From positions 1,116,001 through 1,180,000 of the forward strand of contig CAWKAA010000005.1 of NCBI GenBank assembly GCA_963847515.1: 64,000 nt of DNA. The letters run 5' to 3'. The first letter of the stretch is position 1. Each line of letters starts with the position of its first letter. The DNA is from QHXW01 sp963847515. GTDB taxonomy: Bacteria > Acidobacteriota > Terriglobia > Bryobacterales > Bryobacteraceae. Shown here piece by piece: positions 25,321 to 33,420 of this stretch. Under the pieces are notes generated by a model. It searched no databases. It was not told the DNA's origin and saw only the letters and a list, made by a program, of their open reading frames with translations. Made by a program: the position numbers and the translations under genes.

Positions 25321-25689
25321 CTACTCGGGCGAACCCCGGCGGCGGCTCACCTCTTCAAGAACTTCGGACCGCGACAGGAGTCTGCCACCTCGCGCTTCAT
25401 AATCCTGTGCCATCCTGATCATTTTGGCGGCATTTTCCGACCGCAAATCGGTGAGCCCGCGGATTACGTCGTGGATCTCTTGAGTAACTTCGAGGCGTAG
25501 CCTGGGCGTCTGCTGCAGCGCGAGCAGGAGGCTCACAACCATGCGATCGATGTCGCGCTGTTCGTAGTTATATCGGGCGGCTTTCAGGTATTCCAGCGCC
25601 TCAGTTGCGCCATTTTCTTCGTGATGTCTGTTCAACACGGCGAGAACGTCATCGAAGAGGCGCAAAATATTCGAGCTCGTCTGGTCCAT
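25321..25689 (-). CDS. Unknown 122-residue protein paired with the PIN gene, candidate antitoxin
   Basis: Not recognised as a family. It is mainly helical (NILRLFDDVLAVLNRHHEEN, ATEALEYLKAARYNYEQRD, MVVSLLLALQQTPRLRLEVT) with no evident DNA-binding motif. The C-terminal end, GGRLLSRSEVLEEVSRRRG, resembles the C-terminal segment of VapB-like antitoxins that wraps the PIN active site. ATG 25689 lies 21 bp after pyrG, and its stop is 1 bp from the PIN start. The role is inferred only from position and the tail. The open frame extends upstream into pyrG, which is shadow. Confidence 0.65.
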   Translation of the reverse strand: MDQTSSNILRLFDDVLAVLNRHHEENGATEALEYLKAARYNYEQRDIDRMVVSLLLALQQTPRLRLEVTQEIHDVIRGLTDLRSENAAKMIRMAQDYEARGGRLLSRSEVLEEVSRRRGSPE

Positions 25690-25709
25690 AGAACCTATTA
25701 TCCCCCGGC

Positions 25710-27368
25710 TCAGACCCCACGTGAATATTCCTGCACTTGCTCGAACCTCTCTGAGCGCCGCGATGCCGAACGATTCCGCCGCTGGTCGTAGGCGGCGCCA
25801 ATGAAGGCTTGGAAAAGCGGATGCGGCTCCATAGGCTTGGACTTGAATTCGGGGTGGAACTGGCAGCCCAGATACCATGGGTGACCGGCGATCTCACAGA
25901 TCTCCACATAGGTCTGGTCCGGCGTCTCCCCGGTAATCTTCAGTCCGCCGGCTTTCAGCGTGTCTTCATATTCACGGTTGAACTCGTAGCGGTGCCGGTG
26001 CCGCTCGCTGATTTCGCGCACGCCGTATGCCCTCTTTGCGAAGCTCCCGTCGGCCAGAACGCAGGGCCATGCGCCTAACCGCATGGTGCCACCGAGTTCG
26101 TCGACCCCTTTCAATTCGCGCAGTTTGAAGATGACGCGGTGCGGGGTAGCCGGATCGAACTCAGTCGAGTCAGCCCGCTCCAGGCCGCAAACGTTTCGGG
26201 CGTATTCGATAACCATGGTCTGCATCCCCAGGCAGATTCCGAAGTAGGGCACATTGTTCTCGCGGGCATACTGGATTGCGTGGATCATGCCCTCGATCCC
26301 GCGCTTGCCAAACCCGCCGGGAACCAGAATTCCGTCGTAATCCTCGAGCGTCCGGGCGGCGTTGGCCGGGGTAACACCCTCTGCTTCGATCCAGTGGATG
26401 TTCACTTTCAGCCGATGCGCAAGGCCGCCGTGCAGCAGCGCCTCTTTCAGACTCTTATAGGAATCTTCGTACTCGACGTACTTACCCACCAGGCCGATGG
26501 AAACCTCGTCCACGGGGTTCTGCATGTGGTCGAGCATTTCACTCCATTGCGACAACTCGCGCGGCCCGGCATCGAGCTTTAGCCGGCGCAAGACGATCTC
26601 ATCCACGCTCTCACCGGCAAACACGAGCGGCACTTCGTAAACCGACTTCACATCGCGCGCCGTAATCACAGCCTCGGCGTCCACGTCGCAGAACAGGGCG
26701 ATCTTCTCCTTGACGTCCTTGGGCAGAAAGCGCTCCGAGCGGCACAATAGAATGTCGGGCTGAATACCGATGGCGCGCAACTCCTTTACGCTGTGCTGCG
26801 TGGGTTTGGTCTTGAGTTCCTGTGCGGCGGCAATCCAGGGAACGAGCGTCACATGAACGAAGATGCTGTTCTCCCGGCCCAGCTCATGGCGCATCTGGCG
26901 GATCGCCTCGAGGAATGGAAGCGACTCGATGTCGCCCACGGTACCGCCGATCTCTACGATCACCACATCCACGTCGGCGGAGATGCGCTTGATGGCCGCC
27001 TTGATTTCGTTGGTAACGTGCGGAATCACTTGCACGGTTTTGCCCAGATAATCGCCGCGACGCTCGCGCTGGATGATCTGCTCGTAGATGCGTCCGGAGG
27101 TGACGTTGTTGGCTTGCGTGAGGCGGGAATGAGTGAAGCGCTCGTAGTGCCCAAGGTCGAGATCGGTCTCGGCGCCATCGTCGGTCACGAAAACCTCCCC
27201 ATGCTGGAAGGGACTGAGGGTGCCGGGATCGACGTTTAGATACGGATCGAACTTTTGCAGGTTAACACGCAGCCCGCGGCTCTCCAGCAGGCAGCCGATC
27301 GATGACGCGGCAATTCCTTTACCAAGGGAGGAGACCACACCGCCCGTAACGAAAATGTACTTAGCCAT
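25710..27368 (-). CDS. pyrG: CTP synthase
   Basis: A 552-residue enzyme that makes CTP from UTP using glutamine; CTP is also the KdsB substrate. N-terminal synthase domain: KYIFVTGGVVSSLGKGIAAS, LNVDPGTLSPFQHGEVFVTD, DLDLGHYERF. C-terminal class I glutaminase domain: GILVPGGFGKRG, FGICLGMQTMVIEYARNV with the catalytic Cys, and GCQFHPEFKSKP with the catalytic His and Glu. Its start overlaps the end of kdsB by 8 bp. Length and motifs are normal. Confidence 0.97.
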   Translation of the reverse strand: MAKYIFVTGGVVSSLGKGIAASSIGCLLESRGLRVNLQKFDPYLNVDPGTLSPFQHGEVFVTDDGAETDLDLGHYERFTHSRLTQANNVTSGRIYEQIIQRERRGDYLGKTVQVIPHVTNEIKAAIKRISADVDVVIVEIGGTVGDIESLPFLEAIRQMRHELGRENSIFVHVTLVPWIAAAQELKTKPTQHSVKELRAIGIQPDILLCRSERFLPKDVKEKIALFCDVDAEAVITARDVKSVYEVPLVFAGESVDEIVLRRLKLDAGPRELSQWSEMLDHMQNPVDEVSIGLVGKYVEYEDSYKSLKEALLHGGLAHRLKVNIHWIEAEGVTPANAARTLEDYDGILVPGGFGKRGIEGMIHAIQYARENNVPYFGICLGMQTMVIEYARNVCGLERADSTEFDPATPHRVIFKLRELKGVDELGGTMRLGAWPCVLADGSFAKRAYGVREISERHRHRYEFNREYEDTLKAGGLKITGETPDQTYVEICEIAGHPWYLGCQFHPEFKSKPMEPHPLFQAFIGAAYDQRRNRSASRRSERFEQVQEYSRGV

Positions 27369-28122
27369 TCTGAATCACCCCCGCCAGCGACATCTCAAAC
27401 AATTTCGTCACCCTTTCCAGATCCTCCGGAGCGTCCACGCCGATGGATTCGTATTCCGTTTCCACCACGCGGATCTTGTATCCGTTTTCGAGGGCGCGCA
27501 GCTGCTCGAGGCGCTCGGCTCTTTCGAGCGGACCCACAGGCAGCCCTGGATATCGCAATAAAAAATCCCGACGATACACATACAAGCCAAGGTGCTTGTA
27601 GTGGATAACGCCGCCAGTATTTTTTTCCCGCTGGTATGGAATGGTGGAGCGAGAAAAATAGATCGCGTTCTCAAACCGGTCAGTAACCACTTTCACCACG
27701 TTCGGGTCATCAATCTCGGCGGGGTCCTCGATGCGTTTCTTGAGCGTCCCCATGGGAATCGCCGGCTCTTCGGCCAGCGGAAGAACGGCGGCGTCGATGG
27801 CCGCCGGGTCGATTAGCGGCTCGTCACCCTGCACGTTGACGATGAGTTCGGCGGTTTCGGCCGATGCAACCTCGGCCACCCGGTCTGTCCCGGACAAATG
27901 GTCGGGCCTGGTCATGCGCACTGGCGCGCCAAACCGACGCGCTTCGTCATAGATACGCTGATCGTCTGTGGCAATGATTACGTTTGTTAAGTAACGGGCG
28001 AGCGAAACCCGCTCGTAAACGTGCTGAAGCATGGTTTTGGAGCCGATGGGGACGAGGGCTTTGCCGGGGAAACGAGAGGAGGCGTACCGCGCTGGTATAA
28101 CACCCAGAATTTTACGGTGCAC
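27361..28122 (-). CDS. kdsB: 3-deoxy-manno-octulosonate cytidylyltransferase
   Basis: A 253-residue cytoplasmic enzyme that activates Kdo as CMP-Kdo for LPS core synthesis. Motifs: GVIPARYASSRFPGKALVPI, VIIATDDQRIYDEARRFG, MTRPDHLSGTDRVAEV, IVNVQGDEPLIDPAAID, and YFSRSTIPYQREKN. First gene of the operon kdsB-pyrG-unknown-PIN-kdsA-pilin. The next gene upstream, VWA protein 1, is divergent with 55 bp between them. Confidence 0.96.
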   Translation of the reverse strand: MHRKILGVIPARYASSRFPGKALVPIGSKTMLQHVYERVSLARYLTNVIIATDDQRIYDEARRFGAPVRMTRPDHLSGTDRVAEVASAETAELIVNVQGDEPLIDPAAIDAAVLPLAEEPAIPMGTLKKRIEDPAEIDDPNVVKVVTDRFENAIYFSRSTIPYQREKNTGGVIHYKHLGLYVYRRDFLLRYPGLPVGPLERAERLEQLRALENGYKIRVVETEYESIGVDAPEDLERVTKLFEMSLAGVIQNG

Positions 28123-28177
28123 AGAGGATCATACCATAAAAGTCGTGTGATAGACTGTTCAAAGAGGCAGGGAAAAA

Positions 28178-29194
28178 ATGAGCCGCGGGCTCCGTCTTTG
28201 TTGTCGCACCATCGCCGCTTCCCTTCTCCTGGTTTCCGCGTTTCTTGGGGTCAGTCCGGGCGCCGATAAACCTCCGGCGCGCGACGATTCGAAGGTTGAA
28301 ATCGTTCCGAGAGCCAAGCGAGGCGAGCCTGTTTCCCCGGATGCTCCGCGCGGCAATATCCGCGTAGACAGCACGCTGGTGTTGATCCCGGTGACGGTTA
28401 CCGATCCCCTCAATCGCTTTGTAACGGGTCTGGACCGCGAGAATTTCCGCGTATTCGAAGACAAGAGCGAACAGAAGGTGACGCATTTCGCAAGTGAGGA
28501 CGCGCCGCTGTCGGTGGGTGTTGTTTTCGATACCAGCGGCAGCATGGGAGCCAAGCTGGACAAATCGCGGCAGGCAGTCGCGCAGTTCTTTAAGACCGCC
28601 AATCCCGAGGACGAATTCTTTCTGGTGCAGTTTAACGACCGCCCGGAGATGGTTGTGGATTTCACCACGCACCTGGAAGAGATACAGAACCGGTTGACTT
28701 TCACACAGTCCAAAGGACGCACGGCTCTGCTGGATGCTGTGTACCTCGCCCTCCACAACATGAAGAAGGCTAAGAATCCGCGCAAGGCCCTGCTCATTAT
28801 TTCGGATGGCGGCGATAATAGCAGCCGTTATACGGAAAGTGAAATCAAGGGTCTGGTGCGGGAAGCGGATGTACAGATCTATGCAATCGGGATTTTCGAG
28901 GCGATGGCAAGCCGCGGGCGCACTCCCGAGGAGCTGGCTGGACCGAGCCTCTTGACCGAAATCGCGGAACAGACCGGGGGCCGGCAATTCTCTGTGGAAA
29001 ACCTGAATGAACTTCCGGATGTGGCCGCTAAGATTGGCATCGAGCTTCGAAACCAGTACATCATCGGCTACACTCCGAGCAACGCGGAGCGCGACGGCAA
29101 GTATCGACGGGTGCAAGTCAAGCTGGTACAGCCGCGCGGCCTGCCTCCTCTCCGGGCATTCTGGAGGCTTGGCTATTATGCTCCGACGAAGTAA
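28178..29194 (+). CDS. Exported VWA-domain protein of the acidobacterial type, copy 1
   Basis: A 338-residue protein, probably exported: residues about 8-28 form the signal (AASLLLVSAFLGVSPGA), although its start is Arg-rich. After a beta strand region (FRVFEDKSEQKVTHFASEDA) comes a von Willebrand A domain with the MIDAS motif VVFDTSGSMGAKLD, a Thr in SKGRTALLDAVYLAL and ALLIISDGGDNSSRY. The end, RNQYIIGYTPSNAERDGKYR then a LGYYAPTK close, matches the family model of acidobacterial VWFA-related domain proteins (TIGR03436). Role unknown; metal-dependent adhesion is likely. Overlaps copy 2 by 17 bp. Confidence 0.9.
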   Translation: MSRGLRLCCRTIAASLLLVSAFLGVSPGADKPPARDDSKVEIVPRAKRGEPVSPDAPRGNIRVDSTLVLIPVTVTDPLNRFVTGLDRENFRVFEDKSEQKVTHFASEDAPLSVGVVFDTSGSMGAKLDKSRQAVAQFFKTANPEDEFFLVQFNDRPEMVVDFTTHLEEIQNRLTFTQSKGRTALLDAVYLALHNMKKAKNPRKALLIISDGGDNSSRYTESEIKGLVREADVQIYAIGIFEAMASRGRTPEELAGPSLLTEIAEQTGGRQFSVENLNELPDVAAKIGIELRNQYIIGYTPSNAERDGKYRRVQVKLVQPRGLPPLRAFWRLGYYAPTK

Positions 29195-30140
29195 ATTCAA
29201 AAAATTGAAAACTTCTCTTATAGCGGGTTTATGTCTGGCGGTGGGCGCCCCTGGCGGCGCCGCGTGGGCGCAGAAGCCGGACGACGTAGTCATCAAGGTG
29301 GATACCCACCTCGTGGTTCTGCATGCCACCGTTGTCGATAAGAACGGCCGCTTGGTGACCACGCTTCCACAGAGCGCTTTCCAAGTTTACGAAAATGGGG
29401 CGCGCCAGGAGTTGAAGCTGTTCAAGCGTGAAGATATTCCGGTGTCGCTAGGATTGGTCATCGACAACAGCGGCAGCATGCGCGACAAGCGCGCCAAGGT
29501 GGCGGCGGCCGCTCAGGATCTCGTTAAGGACTCCAATCCTGAGGATGAAGAGTTTGTGGTGAATTTCAACGATGATGCCTTCCTCGACACTCCGGATTTC
29601 ACGAACAATCCCAAGGTGTTGGAACAGGCTCTCACCAAGATCGATTCTCGCGGCGGAACGGCCATGCGAGACGCCATCCGCATGTCCATCGATCACATCA
29701 AGCAGAAAGCCAAGAAGGACAAAAAGGTCATTCTGGTGGTGACCGACGGCAACGACAACGCCAGCATGATTAGCCTGGAAAATCTGGTGAGAGCCGCGCA
29801 GCAAAGCGAAGTGATCATCTATGCCATCGGCCTGCTAAGCGATGAGGAGCGGCGTGAAGCCAAGCGTGCGAAGCGCGCGCTCGATGCTCTGACGGAAGCC
29901 ACTGGCGGCCAGGTCTATTATCCGAAGGAACTGGCGGATGTGGACCGCATCGCGCATCAGGTGGCTCACGATATCCGCAACCAGTACACGCTGGGATACA
30001 CGCCAACCAACCCGGCCCTGGATGGGTCGTTCCATCAGATTCGTGTGGTCGCGAGTGGTCCAGGCCGTCCGGTGGTCCGCACCAGGACGGGCTATTACGC
30101 CACGCCCGAAATGGCGCGTTCAAAATCAAGCGGCTTCTGA
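29178..30140 (+). CDS. Exported VWA-domain protein of the acidobacterial type, copy 2
   Basis: A 320-residue paralogue of the preceding protein. ATG 29178 gives a basic n-region (MLRRSKFKKLKTSLIAG), a signal peptide ending GGAAWAQ, then TVVDKNGRLVTTLPQSAFQ, VYENGARQEL, the MIDAS LVIDNSGSMRDKRA, SRGGTAMRDAIRMSI, VVTDGNDNASM and RNQYTLGYTPTNPALDGSF. The open frame before 29178 is only the other reading frame of copy 1. Sequence order and domain ends match copy 1, so a tandem duplication is likely. Followed immediately by a small overlapping gene. Confidence 0.92.
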   Translation: MLRRSKFKKLKTSLIAGLCLAVGAPGGAAWAQKPDDVVIKVDTHLVVLHATVVDKNGRLVTTLPQSAFQVYENGARQELKLFKREDIPVSLGLVIDNSGSMRDKRAKVAAAAQDLVKDSNPEDEEFVVNFNDDAFLDTPDFTNNPKVLEQALTKIDSRGGTAMRDAIRMSIDHIKQKAKKDKKVILVVTDGNDNASMISLENLVRAAQQSEVIIYAIGLLSDEERREAKRAKRALDALTEATGGQVYYPKELADVDRIAHQVAHDIRNQYTLGYTPTNPALDGSFHQIRVVASGPGRPVVRTRTGYYATPEMARSKSSGF

Positions 30141-30364
30141 TGTTAGCGGTGGCGTGGCGCATGGCCCGCGGCTACCGGTTGAGGCCATGGCGCAGTCCCT
30201 ACCTGCGCTGGCGCATCGAGACCTATTCCGGCATCCACGCAGACAAAATCGATTTCCGCGCGTTCTGGAAGTTTGTCTGGCGGCGCCGCCGGGAGCTGGT
30301 CCGCTACCTGTGGTGGGCCTCGTTCGAAGGTAACTCCGGTTACAAGACGCGAACTCACAGCTGA
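30140..30364 (+). CDS. Small basic protein following the VWA pair, unknown
   Basis: A 74-residue protein, ATG overlapping the previous stop (TGATG). It is Arg/Trp/Tyr-rich: WRMARGYRLRPWRSPYLRWR, ETYSGIHADKIDFRAFW and RRRRELVRYLWWASF. No signal peptide or transmembrane helix is evident. The tight coupling and lack of a competing frame support a real gene. Function unknown; it may act with the VWA proteins. Confidence 0.6.
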   Translation: MLAVAWRMARGYRLRPWRSPYLRWRIETYSGIHADKIDFRAFWKFVWRRRRELVRYLWWASFEGNSGYKTRTHS

Positions 30365-30401
30365 AGCGGCATTCGGCCCGTGCGGTTATAATGGCTAAGA
30401 G

Positions 30402-30833
30402 TTGGTCACAGTTCTCAATCTGATCTGGCTGTTCGTGGCAGTGGCGGCAGTGGGAGCAGTCCTTCTATCGGAACGATGGAGGGCTTCGACACCAGGGGCC
30501 AGAAGCCAAAGGTTAGTCTCGATACTTTTGGTGACGGTGTCGCTGTTTCCTTGCGTCTCAGCCAGTGATGACCTGATCAACTTCGCATATGTAAGCGCCG
30601 GATTCGAAACCAGGAGCGGATTCGGGCATTCAGTTCCTAACGATTCCGACACCAGCACGGTGATTTATCTGGCGCTGCAGAATCTGGAACACCTGCAGAT
30701 CACGGCATTCTACACGTTGTTTGTATCGTTCTGCTTCTTTGGTTTTGTATTCTGCCTGGCTCCCCAGAGCGTTTTCCGGCAGCTCCCTTCCTTCGTCAGC
30801 AGGGGACCTCCCCAGATTCCATCTTTTAGTTAA
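30402..30833 (+). CDS. Small membrane protein before the RND efflux operon, unknown
   Basis: A 143-residue protein starting at TTG 30402, with a TATAAT at 30387-30392 upstream. Membrane helices: LNLIWLFVAVAAVGAVLL (about 5-22), a second around LVSILLVTVSLFPCVSAS, and a third, YTLFVSFCFFGFVFCL. The second is followed by DDLINFAYVSAG. It lacks a recognised domain. It stands 35 bp before the TolC-type gene, so it may belong to the efflux transcript. Confidence 0.55.
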   Translation: MVTVLNLIWLFVAVAAVGAVLLSERWRASTPGARSQRLVSILLVTVSLFPCVSASDDLINFAYVSAGFETRSGFGHSVPNDSDTSTVIYLALQNLEHLQITAFYTLFVSFCFFGFVFCLAPQSVFRQLPSFVSRGPPQIPSFS

Positions 30834-30868
30834 AACCTCAGAACGTTAGAACTTTTGGGAGAAAGAGT

Positions 30869-32287
30869 ATGCGACGCCATTCGCGGTGCGCGCTCGACTA
30901 CCTTCCATTGTCATTCTCCGCCATGCCTTCAGCGCGGAATGCATTGGACGTGGCGGGTCGTTTGGCAGCGCTCCCGCACCATGCATCGGGTCCCGACCGG
31001 AGAGTCCGGCGAAGACGCGTCATTCAGTATGTCTCGATCGGCGTCTTGGTCGCGAGCTGCGTCCCAAATGCTTTTTCACAGATAGCATTCACCTGGCAGC
31101 AGATTCGCGAAAAATTCGAGGCAACGAATCCAACTTTGCAGGCTGGCCAGATCGGCATCAGCGAGTCTCGTGCGCAGGAAATCACGGCGTACTTGCGCCC
31201 AAATCCGGATGTAACCGGAGCCATCGATCAGATCAATCCCTTCTCCACGCAGCCCACGCCCAGCGGGGGGCCTGACGCATACCGACCGTTCGCGTTCGCG
31301 TTTCCTTTAGGCTCGATCAGCTACTTGCATGAGCGCCAGCACAAACGTGAGCTGCGGCGTGACAGTGCGCGGAAGGCAACGGATATCGCCATATCCACGC
31401 TAGCGGATCAGGAAAGAACTCTTCTTTTTAGCTTGAGAAACGCATTCGTACAGACATTGCAGGCCAAAGCGGTGCTTGCACTCGCCCGGGAGAACCTTTC
31501 GTATTGGGACCACGTACTATCGGTCAGCAGCGAACGATACAAGGCCGGCGACATCGCGCAAGTGGACCTGGACAGACTGGAGCTGCAGCGCATTCAATAC
31601 GAATCAGACGTGCAGACCGCCGCGGTCAATCTGCGAACCGCCAAGATCCAGCTGTTGATGCTACTGAACGATCGAACGCCGGTCGAACAGTTTGACGTTA
31701 CGGGCGTTTATGACTTCAACGAACAGGTCTCGCCGCTGGACGAATTTCGGAAGGTCGCCGTGGATACCAGGCCCGATTTGAAGGCGGCTGTCCAATCCAT
31801 AGACAAGGCTGAAACAGATCGGCGACTGGCATTTGCCAACGGCTCGACCGATCCCACGTTCGGCATGGATTTTGCGCGGAATCCCCCGATTCCGGTGTAC
31901 GTGGGTTTTAGTGTCACCATTCCGCTCCGAATTTTCGACCGGAATCAGGGCGAGAAGCTGCGCACCCAGCTTGACATTACGCGGAACGAAAGGCTGCGGG
32001 ACGCTACGCAGGCGCAAGTGTTCAGCGATGTGGATTCTGCCTACGCGACACTGACCAGCAACCTGACTTTGCTGCGGCCTTATAAGGCGAAATACCTGAA
32101 ACAGGCGGAGAAGGTGCGCGACACGGTCGCGTTCGCCTACCAACATGGCGGCGCCTCCTTGCTGGATTTTCTGAATTCTCAAAGTGAATACCGGAGCGTG
32201 CAAGTGAATTACTTAAATTTGGTTGGCTCGTACCTGACCGCCGCGAGCCAATTAAATCTCGCCGTGGGCCGGGAGGTGATCCAATGA
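30869..32287 (+). CDS. TolC-family outer membrane efflux channel
   Basis: A 472-residue outer-membrane channel subunit. ATG 30869 has GGGAG 8 nt upstream. The first 48 residues are an Arg/Ala-rich extension before a signal-like segment (YVSIGVLVASCVPNAFSQ), so the mature start may be near residue 72, or the real start may lie downstream. The two long helical repeats show TolC features: IREKFEATNPTLQAGQIGIS, LRNAFVQTLQAKAVLALARE, SERYKAGDIAQVDLDRLELQ, DVDSAYATLTSNLTLL and AYQHGGASLLDFLNSQSEYR. The stop overlaps the adaptor start by 4 bp (ATGA). Confidence 0.92.
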   Translation: MRRHSRCALDYLPLSFSAMPSARNALDVAGRLAALPHHASGPDRRVRRRRVIQYVSIGVLVASCVPNAFSQIAFTWQQIREKFEATNPTLQAGQIGISESRAQEITAYLRPNPDVTGAIDQINPFSTQPTPSGGPDAYRPFAFAFPLGSISYLHERQHKRELRRDSARKATDIAISTLADQERTLLFSLRNAFVQTLQAKAVLALARENLSYWDHVLSVSSERYKAGDIAQVDLDRLELQRIQYESDVQTAAVNLRTAKIQLLMLLNDRTPVEQFDVTGVYDFNEQVSPLDEFRKVAVDTRPDLKAAVQSIDKAETDRRLAFANGSTDPTFGMDFARNPPIPVYVGFSVTIPLRIFDRNQGEKLRTQLDITRNERLRDATQAQVFSDVDSAYATLTSNLTLLRPYKAKYLKQAEKVRDTVAFAYQHGGASLLDFLNSQSEYRSVQVNYLNLVGSYLTAASQLNLAVGREVIQ

Positions 32288-33417
32288 ATCGCCTGACATT
32301 GACAACAGTGGCTATGAGTTTTGCGCTCATTGTGGCCGGATGCGGCGCCAAAGCCAAAACTGACCCGAAGGCCGAGGCGCCGCCACCCGCCGTGGTGGAA
32401 CCCGACCAGGACGTGAATATCGTCAAGGTGGACCATCCGGAGCAGTTCCCCGTAGTCAGCGCCACGAAACATGACGCCGCGCCTGAATTACACGTCACTG
32501 GCGTGGTCACGCCCGACGTGTCGCGGCAAGTGCCTGTCATTTCGCTGGCGTCGGGCCGTGTGGTGGATATCCGGGCAAAGCTGGGCGACGCGGTGACCAA
32601 AGGGCAGCTCTTGATGCGTATACAGAGCGCCGACATTTCCGGCGCGTTCTCGGATTATCGCAAAGCGTTGGCTGACGAGGTACTGGCGCGCGCGCAGTTG
32701 GACCGTTCCAAGCTGTTGTATGGCAAAGGCGCCATAGCTCAAAAGGATCTGGAAGTGGCCCAGGACACGGAGGACAAGGCCAAAGTGGATGTGGAGACTA
32801 CGGCGGAGCGTCTCCGAGTGCTGGGCTCTGACGTCAACCATCCCAGCGCGATCGTGGACGTTTATGCGCCGGTCAGTGGGGTGATCACCGAGCAGAATGT
32901 GACAGCCGCGTCTGGAGTAAAAACGTTAGACAACTCGCCGAACCTGTTCACAATTGCCGACCTTTCCAACATCTGGATCCTATGCGATGTTTACGAAAAT
33001 GATCTAGCCAACGTTCATCTCGGAGAATTCGCGGATGTGCGTCTGAACGCTTATCCCGGCAAGGTTCTCAAGGGCCGCGTCAGCAATATCGGACCGGTAC
33101 TCGATCCCACCATTCGCACAGCCAAAGTCCGCCTGGAGCTGCGCAATCCCGGCCAGATGCGACCCGGGATGTTTGTTACCGCAATTTTTCAAGGATTGAA
33201 GAAAGAGATTCGGGCGATGGTGCCGGCCTCGGCGGTCTTGCATCTGCACGACCGGGACTGGGTGTACATGCCCGCCGGAGACAAAACGTTCCGGCGCGTC
33301 GAAGTCACGGGTGGAAACATGATCCCGCCCGATCAGCAAGAAATCATTCAGGGCATTGCCCCAGGCGACCGTGTCGTTTCAAACGCTCTGGTTCTGCAGA
33401 ATACGGTGGAGCAGTAG
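32284..33417 (+). CDS. RND efflux periplasmic adaptor (membrane-fusion lipoprotein)
   Basis: A 377-residue adaptor that links the RND pump with the outer-membrane channel. The N-terminus is a lipoprotein signal (LIVAGC lipobox at about residue 15-20). Lipoyl-type barrel halves: VISLASGRVVDIRAKLGDAV and VDVYAPVSGVITEQNVTAAS. The helical hairpin (AFSDYRKALADEVLARAQLD to VDVETTAERLRVLG) sits between them. The beta-barrel and proximal domains follow (VRLELRNPGQMRPGMFVTA, LHLHDRDWVYMPAGDKTFRR). Adaptors of the CusB/CzcB group look like this. No Met-rich copper-binding site was seen. Confidence 0.92.
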   Translation: MNRLTLTTVAMSFALIVAGCGAKAKTDPKAEAPPPAVVEPDQDVNIVKVDHPEQFPVVSATKHDAAPELHVTGVVTPDVSRQVPVISLASGRVVDIRAKLGDAVTKGQLLMRIQSADISGAFSDYRKALADEVLARAQLDRSKLLYGKGAIAQKDLEVAQDTEDKAKVDVETTAERLRVLGSDVNHPSAIVDVYAPVSGVITEQNVTAASGVKTLDNSPNLFTIADLSNIWILCDVYENDLANVHLGEFADVRLNAYPGKVLKGRVSNIGPVLDPTIRTAKVRLELRNPGQMRPGMFVTAIFQGLKKEIRAMVPASAVLHLHDRDWVYMPAGDKTFRRVEVTGGNMIPPDQQEIIQGIAPGDRVVSNALVLQNTVEQ

Positions 33418-33420
33418 GCC

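Noticed and set aside
28112..29362. 416-residue minus-strand open frame opposite the first VWA gene
   Set aside because: Antisense shadow of a well-conserved VWA gene; no domain seen.
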